Assembly: GCA_025363025.1 (NCBI GenBank)
Contig: JANYEO010000084.1
Span: 1-14,445, forward strand
DNA: 14,445 nt
Reading direction: 5' to 3'
DNA from: Opitutia bacterium
GTDB lineage: Bacteria; Verrucomicrobiota; Verrucomicrobiia; Opitutales; JANYEO01
A program made the translations under genes and the position numbers. Shown in pieces: positions 6,923-13,223 of this stretch. How positions within the stretch are numbered: the stretch's first letter is position 1; each line of letters opens with the position of its first letter. A model generated the notes under the pieces. The model was not told the DNA's origin, ran no database searches, and saw only the letters and a list, made by a program, of their open reading frames with translations.

Positions 6923-7090
6923 AAGATCGCTGCAGAATAGCTTTTTAAAAAAATAGGGAAGATTTAGAGGCCGATTCCAAAATGCCTTGATTTTGAGAAA
7001 TTTGTAGGACGGAGTGACGAGTGTACATACAGTACTCGAGGAACGACAACCGACCAAAAATTCAAAAGAAAGGTATTATTCATCGGTCTC
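6923..7090 (+). repeat. Palindromic MITE-like repeat, copy 3 (fliM/fliN gap)
   Basis: This 168-bp copy fills the fliM-fliN gap. Outer ends are AAGATCGCTGCAGAATAG at 6923-6940 and an end reading TATTATTCATCGGTCTC that stops at 7090. A diverged internal end, GAGGCCGATTCC, begins at 6967 and bounds the 124-bp core, 6967-7090. The conserved block at 7000-7027 is identical to 4779-4806 in copy 1. Past the centre the sequence follows copy 2 (CAGTACTCGAGG, GACAACCGACCAAAAA). The outer arm is shorter than in copy 2 by about 30 bp, consistent with an internal deletion. The right end lies one base from the fliM stop codon (7092-7094). I see no clear target-site duplication here. Confidence 0.9.
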
Positions 7091-7091
7091 A

Positions 7092-8096
7092 CTAAGGCTT
7101 TTCAATAATTTTGGACAAACGAACCGCAACGCGCCCATTGTCCACCCCAACTTCACCTTGAAAGCGAGGCTCCCCCGAAAATAAAATGCGCGTCTTCGTT
7201 AAAATATCCTGAGGAAGCTCTAAAACATCCCCCGGACGAAGCCGCAAAAGATCCCCAACAGACAAAGAAAAAGCCTTCCACTCGGCCACAAGCGGTATAT
7301 CCAGCTGGGAACACAATTCTTTGTTAAACGTATGATGCAAGCCTACTACGGCTTCCTCAGCAAATCGCCGAGCCGAAGCCTCCATTTTATATAAAACAGG
7401 CTCAAAGAGCGAATAGGGCAAAGCTAGCTGCAGCACCTCCACACAATCTAAAATAGTAACCTCGATGGAAATACCCAGCATTACATCTTTAGGCGGTGAA
7501 GTTTGTAGAAAGACCCCGACCGTCTCTGATCCAATACGACAAGGCTCAAGCGTTGCCAAGGAAGACCAAGGGCGCACCCATTCTTCCAGTATAAGGTCAA
7601 CAATATCTTCAATTAACACCCGCTCTATTTCAGTCAACAAACGCCCTTCCGTAGGCGCAACCCCTTGGCCTCCGAGCATGCGGTCTACAATAGCCATAGC
7701 CATACGTGGAGGAAAGTTAAGCAAACCCACCCCCGGCAAAGGATCTAACCGAAAAATAGAAATAAACGTAGGAGACGTAAAAGTTTCAACCACCAGCTGA
7801 TAAGGCGTCGTCCGAATTTCCCCTAGCTTTATGCGCGCATCTAATTTAAGAAAAACCGAAAGCCTGGCCGCCAAAGATTTAATAAAACTATCTGCACGCT
7901 CGGTTAAACGAGCCAACATACGCTCATCCAGGTAAACGGGATCCGTAAAATCATAGGCAGAAACCCGAATAGACTCCCCCTCCGTTACCCGTTCCCCATT
8001 ATAACGAATGATCGGGCCATTTGCCAACGCCGCCCCCGAACGCAGAAGCGAATCGATATCCTCTTGATTGAGAATGGCATCGGCAGAAACATCCAT
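7092..8096 (-). CDS. fliM: FliM, flagellar motor switch protein
   Basis: Rotor C-ring protein that binds phosphorylated CheY and FliG. The 334-residue product starts MDVSADAILNQEDIDSLL, which carries the conserved N-terminal CheY-binding peptide (EDIDSLL, residues 12-18). The middle domain holds NFPPRMAMAIVDRMLGGQG, with the family's LGG-G element, and IERVLIEDIVDLILEEWV, followed by the paired repeat region with VVGLHHTFNKELCSQLDIPL. The C-terminal SpoA domain, about 255-334 (WKAFSLSVGDLLRLRPGDVLELP, then FQGEVGVDNGRVAVRLSKI), is the module shared with FliN. An intact CheY-binding motif implies chemotactic control of switching, although no che gene is in the window. The start ATG has an AT-rich leader (TTTTTTAATAAACCCCGCT). 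Confidence 0.96.
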   Translation of the reverse strand: MDVSADAILNQEDIDSLLRSGAALANGPIIRYNGERVTEGESIRVSAYDFTDPVYLDERMLARLTERADSFIKSLAARLSVFLKLDARIKLGEIRTTPYQLVVETFTSPTFISIFRLDPLPGVGLLNFPPRMAMAIVDRMLGGQGVAPTEGRLLTEIERVLIEDIVDLILEEWVRPWSSLATLEPCRIGSETVGVFLQTSPPKDVMLGISIEVTILDCVEVLQLALPYSLFEPVLYKMEASARRFAEEAVVGLHHTFNKELCSQLDIPLVAEWKAFSLSVGDLLRLRPGDVLELPQDILTKTRILFSGEPRFQGEVGVDNGRVAVRLSKIIEKP

Positions 8097-8207
8097 AGCG
8101 GGGTTTATTAAAAAATACTAAAGCCTTAGGGGAATATAAGATTCAGATCAAAGTTCAAATTTCCTGAAGCAGCAAGACAAGACTTCAAGGTTCGATGAAC
8201 TCCTTCT
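8097..8207 (-). other. fliL-fliM intergenic gap, 111 bp
   Basis: This gap does not contain the palindromic repeat. On the minus strand there is a small GTTC-ATC-GAAC palindrome just after the fliL stop. Next is an imperfect stem, CCTTGAAG against CTTCAGG with a 13-nt loop. Further on is an AT-rich stretch with TATATT and TAGTAT, which could be -10-like, but no spaced -35 partner is convincing. It may hold an internal promoter or processing site, or nothing. I cannot decide from sequence. Confidence 0.25.
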
Positions 8208-8864
8208 TTACTGAATCACAAACTCTGAAAAATAAAGCTCTTTAACTAAGCGCGTATGCAAAATCGCTTCATAGGCCCCAAGCAAATCACTCCTAACAAT
8301 ATTTTTGATTCCCGGCTGCTCCAAATCGTTCAGGGTTAATGCAGAAAGAATGCCTAAGGTCGCATCTACCATTTTTGCCTGATTAGCCACAACTTCCTCT
8401 GCTAAAGCAGGATCATCTCCTGAAACCGTGAAGCTTACCTTAATATAACGGCTTTGGAGTGCACCGGAAATATTCGCAATAATGCCTTTAAATTCATGGC
8501 TCGTGCCTGAAGAACCGCCCCCACCTTCGCCTTCTTTCTTTTTCTCACCATGCCCTCCCCCTTTCTCCTCTTTTTTAGCTTCTTTAGCATGAGCTGGTTT
8601 TTCTGCTTTATGCGGCGCTCCATGCGCACTTTCTTCCCCACTGCCCGCTTGGGCAACTTCAATACGAGTCGCCACCTCTTCCAATGTTTTTTCCATTTTG
8701 GGAAGAATAAGGAATTGAATGACGGCAAAGCTCAAAAGCGGACAAAGCAAGGCAACCACCGCAACGGGTATCCACGGGTTGGCCACTTTAGCGTCAGCCT
8801 TCACTTCCCCTGCGGGGGCGGGCGCTTTTGCATCTGTAGGAGGGGCTTCAGTTTCAGTTGCCAT
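8208..8864 (-). CDS. fliL: FliL, flagellar basal body-associated protein
   Basis: Single-pass inner-membrane protein that surrounds the stator and supports motor torque. The 218-residue product has an Ala/Pro-rich cytoplasmic N-terminus, one transmembrane helix (about 31-54, WIPVAVVALLCPLLSFAVIQ) and a periplasmic part. The periplasmic part is split by a low-complexity linker, about 71-122, of Lys, Glu, Gly and His (EKKKEGEGGGGSSG). The C-terminal FliL domain (about 123-218) shows ALQSRYIKVSFTV, then ILSALTLNDLEQPGIKN and LVKELYFSEFVIQ, the family's 'V-+-+-T-++-+-+' and 'V--V-FT-FV+Q' ends. The linker makes it longer than the roughly 150-170 aa of many FliL proteins. The motA/motB genes that often sit just upstream in this operon are absent. 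The ATG at 8864 lacks a Shine-Dalgarno motif. Confidence 0.92.
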   Translation of the reverse strand: MATETEAPPTDAKAPAPAGEVKADAKVANPWIPVAVVALLCPLLSFAVIQFLILPKMEKTLEEVATRIEVAQAGSGEESAHGAPHKAEKPAHAKEAKKEEKGGGHGEKKKEGEGGGGSSGTSHEFKGIIANISGALQSRYIKVSFTVSGDDPALAEEVVANQAKMVDATLGILSALTLNDLEQPGIKNIVRSDLLGAYEAILHTRLVKELYFSEFVIQ

Positions 8865-8905
8865 AGTATAAAAAATTCTTAGTCAAACAATATCATTAAG
8901 CTCCA

Positions 8906-9877
8906 TTAAGCCCCTAAATTTACAACTGTGCTTAACAGTTGGCTTGCCGTATCTACAATACGAGCACTGGCTTGGAAGGCCCGCTGCGTCTTAATCAAAT
9001 TTGCAAATTCTTCCGTTAAATCAACATTCGAGGACTCTAACTTACTCGATAAAATCTTTCCAAGCCCATTTTTACCGGACGTACTCCCTACAGCAGTAAA
9101 TGGAGTAGAGATATCAGAATCATTATACTGATAAAGCCCATTTTTATCCGGGGTTAAAGCTGCAGGATTATTAACGTTAAGGAGCAATATTTGACCAACC
9201 ACATATTGGGCTCCATTATTAAAAGTCACAAGAATATCGCCCGTTTCTTTAATTTCAGCACTCTTATAGCTAGGTGCAACAGCCTCAACATCCGCATCTG
9301 AGTCGCCCGATTGATTATCAATATGATTATTAGCAACCGTAGTAGCCGTCGGAATCACCTTTATATCACCAGGAGCTGCTGATAACGGAACCGACTGAGC
9401 GATCGACCATTCATATTGCCCCGAAGATTTAGTAACCGTAAATTTAAAATCCGCGCCAGTTAAACCTTGAATGTGCTTAAGGTCATTCGTCGCTAAATAG
9501 CCATTATCCAAAGAAAACTCTCCGGCCCGTGTTGCAAAAAAACTACCATTGGTAACATCGCGCACCTTAAACATCCCTCCCCCATCAATAGCCGCATCCA
9601 GAGGTTTTCCAGTTTCAACAATGCTGCCCTGCTTAAAATTCATCACTGTTGCCGTAATGGAAGTCCCCAACCCCACACTCGTCGGCAAACGGCCAGATGC
9701 AGTGGCAGTCGAAGGCAAGGCACTTGTCATCACATCATAAAAACGGGTTGCATACTTGGCTTCTGAAGATTTAAAGGCCGTTGAAAGGGAATTGGTAATA
9801 TTGTGTCCAACCACTTCTAAGCCCGTTGCATTGGCATTTAAAGCACTGACACCGGTATTAAGTAAACGTACTGACAT
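8906..9877 (-). CDS. flgE: FlgE-like flagellar hook protein (short)
   Basis: Axial flagellar protein of the FlgE/F/G family, most likely the hook protein because it directly follows fliK and flgD. The 323-residue product has the N-terminal rod/hook motif (LNTGVSALNANATGLEVVGHNI, then STAFKSSEAKYA, residues 6-43). The conserved D1 element DAAIDGGGMFKVRD, with FATRAGEFSLDNGYLAT, is at about 94-130. The C-terminal coiled-coil motif is SNVDLTEEFANLIKTQRAFQ, then ASARIVDTASQLL (about 284-317). It is short for FlgE (often 400 aa or more), with a reduced central domain, and somewhat long for FlgG. A basal rod protein remains possible. It is the only gene here with a canonical Shine-Dalgarno motif, which fits a structural protein needed in many copies. 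Confidence 0.85.
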   Translation of the reverse strand: MSVRLLNTGVSALNANATGLEVVGHNITNSLSTAFKSSEAKYATRFYDVMTSALPSTATASGRLPTSVGLGTSITATVMNFKQGSIVETGKPLDAAIDGGGMFKVRDVTNGSFFATRAGEFSLDNGYLATNDLKHIQGLTGADFKFTVTKSSGQYEWSIAQSVPLSAAPGDIKVIPTATTVANNHIDNQSGDSDADVEAVAPSYKSAEIKETGDILVTFNNGAQYVVGQILLLNVNNPAALTPDKNGLYQYNDSDISTPFTAVGSTSGKNGLGKILSSKLESSNVDLTEEFANLIKTQRAFQASARIVDTASQLLSTVVNLGA

Positions 9878-9883
9878 TTGAGT

Positions 9884-9889
9884 CTCCTT
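9884..9889 (-). promoter_or_regulatory. Ribosome binding site of flgE
   Basis: On the minus strand AAGGAG lies 6 nt before the flgE ATG (AAGGAGACTCAA-ATG), an ideal Shine-Dalgarno sequence and spacing. It supports the start at 9877. It stands out because I find no comparable motif before the other genes whose leaders lie in the window. Confidence 0.85.
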
Positions 9890-9926
9890 GATTAAGGGTT
9901 ATACAAAGAATGAATTAAAAAATAAT

Positions 9927-10409
9927 CTAAAGACCCATAAAACGGTCTAAAGCATTTAAAGCAGGCGTTACCCGTTTCAAATTGGCATCTAAAGTAGTGA
10001 CAGTGGCGGCGGCCGCATTGCTTTCACCGCCGTTTAAAGAGGATAGCTTCGCATCTATACTTTCTAGCTTCTTTAAAATCGCGATATCAGTCGTATTACC
10101 ACCCGTGCTTAAACGCGTCTGATCGGCTTTTAACGACTTCATTTCGTTAAGAATCTCTTTGCTCGTAGTCGCCAGCTCGCTGGCATGTTGAACAGACATC
10201 ATTTGAGCCATATCCTTCATCACGTCCATCGGCTCTCCATTTCCGCTTAAAGGATCTTGATGCGTAAGCTTAGTCGTAAGTATCTTCAAAAAGCCCTGAA
10301 AATCTATTTTGCCGGCATCCGCCTTAGCTTTTTTCTGCGCCACTTGAAAGTTTGTCAAATGATCAGCCTGTGCAGAGGCCTCCTGAGGAGATATTAAAGA
10401 AATAGCCAT
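9927..10409 (-). CDS. flgD: FlgD-like hook cap/scaffold protein (minimal)
   Basis: Hook-assembly scaffold that caps the growing hook. From the ATG at 10409 the product is 160 aa. The FlgD N-terminal signature is clear at about residues 36-80: FQGFLKILTTKLTHQDPL, then MDVMKDMAQMMSVQHASEL, corresponding to 'F+-LL--QL+-QDPL-P-D---F---LAQ-S-+EQ' of the family. After this comes a helical, Ser/Ala-rich tail. The tudor/FnIII-like C-terminal domains of enteric FlgD (about 230 aa) are missing, so this is a minimal form. The frame is open back to 10538, but that extension overlaps the end of fliK and has no FlgD features. The ATG at 10409 instead lies 19 bp after the fliK stop, and no Shine-Dalgarno motif is evident. 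flgE follows after 49 bp. Confidence 0.88.
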   Translation of the reverse strand: MAISLISPQEASAQADHLTNFQVAQKKAKADAGKIDFQGFLKILTTKLTHQDPLSGNGEPMDVMKDMAQMMSVQHASELATTSKEILNEMKSLKADQTRLSTGGNTTDIAILKKLESIDAKLSSLNGGESNAAAATVTTLDANLKRVTPALNALDRFMGL

Positions 10410-10428
10410 GATAAATATTAAAAAGGGT

Positions 10429-12093
10429 TTAAGCAAATTGCCCCGATAACGCTTCTGATAAAGCACTAAACTTAAGACGAGCCACTGGCTTAGCCCCTGG
10501 CTGCCGCTCAAGCGGGCTCGTATGCACTGCATAAGCAAATGCTTGTGTTTGGTTAGCTTTACGCCCCCCTAAAGATGTCCCCTGCTCACCTGTTGCAGAC
10601 GCTACAGCCTGACTCGCACGCATACCTTCGAAATGCGGGCCATCCAAGACCCAGCCGCGTTCTTCTATCGTCGTCGAAAGCCCCCGCCACCCTTCTTGCA
10701 AAGCTGCTTTATAAGCAGAGGCTTCGCTGCCAAAATTGACTTGTAGCTTGCCAGACTGCGTTAACTTAAGCGTCAACTCAACCGATGCCCCGTTACCAAG
10801 CTTAATATCAATAGCAACCGTTGCAGGCCTATGCGCTTCTAAATAAGCTAAATGCTGCAAGACAGTAGGCTTAAGCTCCTTCAATGCTTCTGACGTATGA
10901 AAAGGCGTTGCCCCCGTTTGAGTAATAGCTGCAGGTGGCATTCCATTATCCATAGCAACAGGTGGCATCACAGACGCATTCGCAGTAGGTGCAAACACAG
11001 GCAAAGGCTCTTCAAAAAAGGGCCCTACGCTTTCACGACTGACAGCGCTTGAAGACAAAACCGCATGCGTTGATACAGATGTCGCTTCAGCGGAGTCAGC
11101 GGAATCTACACTAAAGGATACGGCTTCATCTCCCTGTTCCTTATTTTGTATTAATGCATCATTCATAGACATACTCATAGCAGCTACTGTGCCAACTTCT
11201 TCTAAAACCTGATTACCTAATATCGACTCTGCTGTGTTCAGGCCTAAAGCCTTTTTAGCATCTACTACTTGAGGCTCATTATGGCTTTGCATATGGGCAC
11301 TTAAAGCATTCGATTGATCCACAGTATGTGTCGTGTCTGCACGCTTTAATGTCACAGCAGAAAGGTTATCTATTTCATGAAAGTCTTCTTCAATTTCATC
11401 CTCTAGTATGACTGATTCAATCCCCTCTTTATTTTCACTATCAATAGAAAGTTGATTCAAAATAGACGCCTCATCCATGGCTGAATTTGCTACAGAAGAT
11501 TGCACAAACGCACCTTCAACTCCCGTTAATGAAGCAAATGGAGTGCAATTTTCCAGGGGCCCTATACTCTCTTTATATAAATTCATTTCAACCGCCACAC
11601 CCATACCTTCAAGACGAGGACGCTGTGCTTGATTAAAAAAAACAGGAGAAACACTAGGGTTTTTAGAAGCCAAAGAAAGCTTTCCTTTTTGATTAAGCTC
11701 TATCGGCTCTTCTTCACTCAATAAACCATCTGCCTCAACTAAAGAAAGGGCTTCATCCGCCATCACGCGCTTATCATTCCCTCCCGTTATATCAATAGCC
11801 TGGATCGGTTCGCTCATAACCACTTGCTCCTCATCTACGCCCTTTGAAACAACAAGGCTACGAGGATTATGGGATAAAATATTTTCATCCTTTTCAGCTA
11901 CCTGAATATCGGGCCCATTAGCTATCGATAACGAAGGTGCACTCATCGACTCATTAGGGCTGACTAAAGCCCCCCCGAGTAATTGATCAAACGCTACAGA
12001 AGGGGCACCCCTATCACTACCTGCGGTCAGCATAACACTGCGATCAGGTGTAGCAACAGGGGCTCGTTCTAATTTAAGTAAAGGTAAAGTCAT
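10429..12093 (-). CDS. fliK: FliK-like hook-length control protein
   Basis: Probable hook-length ruler, secreted during hook growth, which signals FlhB to switch substrates. The 554-residue product is mostly a long, poorly conserved, Ser/Ala/Glu-rich region without obvious domains, as expected for the ruler part. A C-terminal Flg_hook-type domain lies at about 402-490. It contains RPATVAIDIKLGNGASVELT, then LTQSGKLQVNFGSEASAYKA and LQEGWRGLSTTIEERGW, the 'L-L-P--LG-V-V-+----+-V-F-----+-+-L---+--L---L---G+' pattern in a diverged form. A Gly/Gln/Arg-rich tail of about 64 residues follows. Position between the fliJ/MotE-like block and flgD is the classical fliK place, and weighs as much as the sequence. 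It starts 9 bp after the MotE-like stop. Confidence 0.82.
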   Translation of the reverse strand: MTLPLLKLERAPVATPDRSVMLTAGSDRGAPSVAFDQLLGGALVSPNESMSAPSLSIANGPDIQVAEKDENILSHNPRSLVVSKGVDEEQVVMSEPIQAIDITGGNDKRVMADEALSLVEADGLLSEEEPIELNQKGKLSLASKNPSVSPVFFNQAQRPRLEGMGVAVEMNLYKESIGPLENCTPFASLTGVEGAFVQSSVANSAMDEASILNQLSIDSENKEGIESVILEDEIEEDFHEIDNLSAVTLKRADTTHTVDQSNALSAHMQSHNEPQVVDAKKALGLNTAESILGNQVLEEVGTVAAMSMSMNDALIQNKEQGDEAVSFSVDSADSAEATSVSTHAVLSSSAVSRESVGPFFEEPLPVFAPTANASVMPPVAMDNGMPPAAITQTGATPFHTSEALKELKPTVLQHLAYLEAHRPATVAIDIKLGNGASVELTLKLTQSGKLQVNFGSEASAYKAALQEGWRGLSTTIEERGWVLDGPHFEGMRASQAVASATGEQGTSLGGRKANQTQAFAYAVHTSPLERQPGAKPVARLKFSALSEALSGQFA

Positions 12094-12102
12094 ATGCGTA
12101 TA

Positions 12103-12774
12103 TTAAGGCGTTTTGGGTTTAGGCTGTTGCAATAAGCGCAATTTTTCAGATAAGTCTGCAACACGCTTAGCCAAGGTCTTCCCGTCTTTCCCATGGCTTA
12201 CATCAGGCGTGCGGGACATTTCTTCAAAAATGGCTGCAACTGTTTCAGGTTTCATCTGCGATAAGATCTTCACAGCAAGGTTATCGTCCATTTCTTTAAA
12301 AACTAAAACAGCGGCCCCAGGGGTTAAATTGGTATAAGCACCAGAAAGTGATTTTAAGTTCTTAACTTCATTTTGCTGCACCTCGACCAATTGAGACGAA
12401 AGGGCTTCTTTCGCTTTTTCCACACTCTGGCGAGCTGTCTCAAGTTCCGCTTTATAAGACTCAATATCTTGGCGCAAGCGTTTCAATTCATCCGCTTCTG
12501 ACTGAGCACGTGCCTGGGCTTCTGCAATCTCCGCACGCCGGGAGGCAAGTCTCGCCTTCTCATCGCGCAAGTTCCGGGCTAACGCTTCAATCTCGCCGGA
12601 TCTAAAAATCCAAGCAGGCCCCATTTCCTGGGCTTCTGCAACTTGGGTAACCTCAGGGGCTACATTCAAACGGGTTACCTTCCCATAAAACTGAAACATT
12701 AACGCGGCCACAACGGCTGCATTCATAAAAAGCCCAATAAAGGCAATTCCCCAAAATGATTGTATGATTTTCAT
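12103..12774 (-). CDS. MotE/YlxF-like coiled-coil membrane protein
   Basis: Membrane-anchored coiled-coil protein at the place where many fla/che operons encode YlxF (between fliJ and fliK). The 223-residue product has one N-terminal transmembrane helix (about 9-29, GIAFIGLFMNAAVVAALMFQ). A long charged coiled coil, about 62-140, is rich in Ala, Glu, Arg and Lys. The C-terminal domain, about 141-213, resembles the MgtE N-terminal/FliG middle-domain fold: LSGAYTNLTPGAAVLVFKEM, then DDNLAVKILSQMKPETVAAI, FEEM. This domain combination is that of the MotE family; in Alphaproteobacteria MotE is a periplasmic motor chaperone, while the role of YlxF-type proteins is poorly defined. Its ATG overlaps the fliJ stop (ATGA), suggesting translational coupling. 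I do not assign a symbol because the function of this clade is uncertain. Confidence 0.82.
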   Translation of the reverse strand: MKIIQSFWGIAFIGLFMNAAVVAALMFQFYGKVTRLNVAPEVTQVAEAQEMGPAWIFRSGEIEALARNLRDEKARLASRRAEIAEAQARAQSEADELKRLRQDIESYKAELETARQSVEKAKEALSSQLVEVQQNEVKNLKSLSGAYTNLTPGAAVLVFKEMDDNLAVKILSQMKPETVAAIFEEMSRTPDVSHGKDGKTLAKRVADLSEKLRLLQQPKPKTP

Positions 12775-13223
12775 ACGTTAATAGTATTATGCCAACGGGC
12801 CTGGATGAGGTCTTCGATAGCCTTCTCTTCTCGGCGCATTGCCTCTTGTTTATAGGTGGTTTTTTGGTTTTTTTTCAAAGCTTCCAAAATTTCTCTTTCC
12901 TGACGGGCTTTTACGAGTACGGCACAATTTTCTTGTGCTTGCACTTCAGCAAAATCATAGCACTGTATCGCTTCATTCAACTCGCCTCGAAGGGCTGCTT
13001 GATAGACTTGTTCTCGCTGTATATCAAGGGCTTCAATTGATCCTTTTTGCTGCCTAATAGCCCACGCCGCTTCAGTCTGGCGAATTTGAAGCTCTATATT
13101 TTCAACCTTTTCTTTTGCTTCTTGTTTTATCCTCAAAGCTTGCGCATGCAGCATTACTTTTTGCTTTTCTATTTCTTCCTTTAGCCTCAAAAAAGCTTCT
13201 AGTCTAAACTTAAAAGCTTTCAT
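12771..13223 (-). CDS. fliJ: FliJ-like export accessory coiled-coil protein
   Basis: Probable FliJ, the coiled-coil stalk and chaperone-escort protein that sits in the FliI hexamer and contacts FlhA. The 150-residue product is close to the usual length (about 147). It is almost entirely a charged alpha-helix and starts MKAFKFRLEAFLRLKEEIEK, the typical FliJ opening (F-F-LE-LL-L+E--E). Two antiparallel coiled-coil arms can be inferred, broken near the middle (around residues 75-85), followed by EREILEALKKNQK. No catalytic motif is expected or seen. Its ATG overlaps the fliI stop by 4 nt (ATGA), and its stop overlaps the next ATG in the same way, so the three genes are probably translationally coupled. 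Sequence conservation in FliJ is low, so the call depends on context too. Confidence 0.88.
   Translation of the reverse strand: MKAFKFRLEAFLRLKEEIEKQKVMLHAQALRIKQEAKEKVENIELQIRQTEAAWAIRQQKGSIEALDIQREQVYQAALRGELNEAIQCYDFAEVQAQENCAVLVKARQEREILEALKKNQKTTYKQEAMRREEKAIEDLIQARWHNTINV

Noticed and set aside
4684..7090. CRISPR array
   Set aside because: Only three diverged copies, separated by genes, in both orientations; no regular spacing and no cas genes.
8435..8728. Alternative minus-strand frame within fliL with a Lys-rich product
   Set aside because: Frame-shifted reading of the low-complexity linker of fliL; the fliL frame contains the conserved domain.
10410..10538. Longer N-terminus for FlgD overlapping fliK
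   Set aside because: The extension overlaps the fliK coding region and resembles no FlgD; the ATG at 10409 fits the operon spacing.
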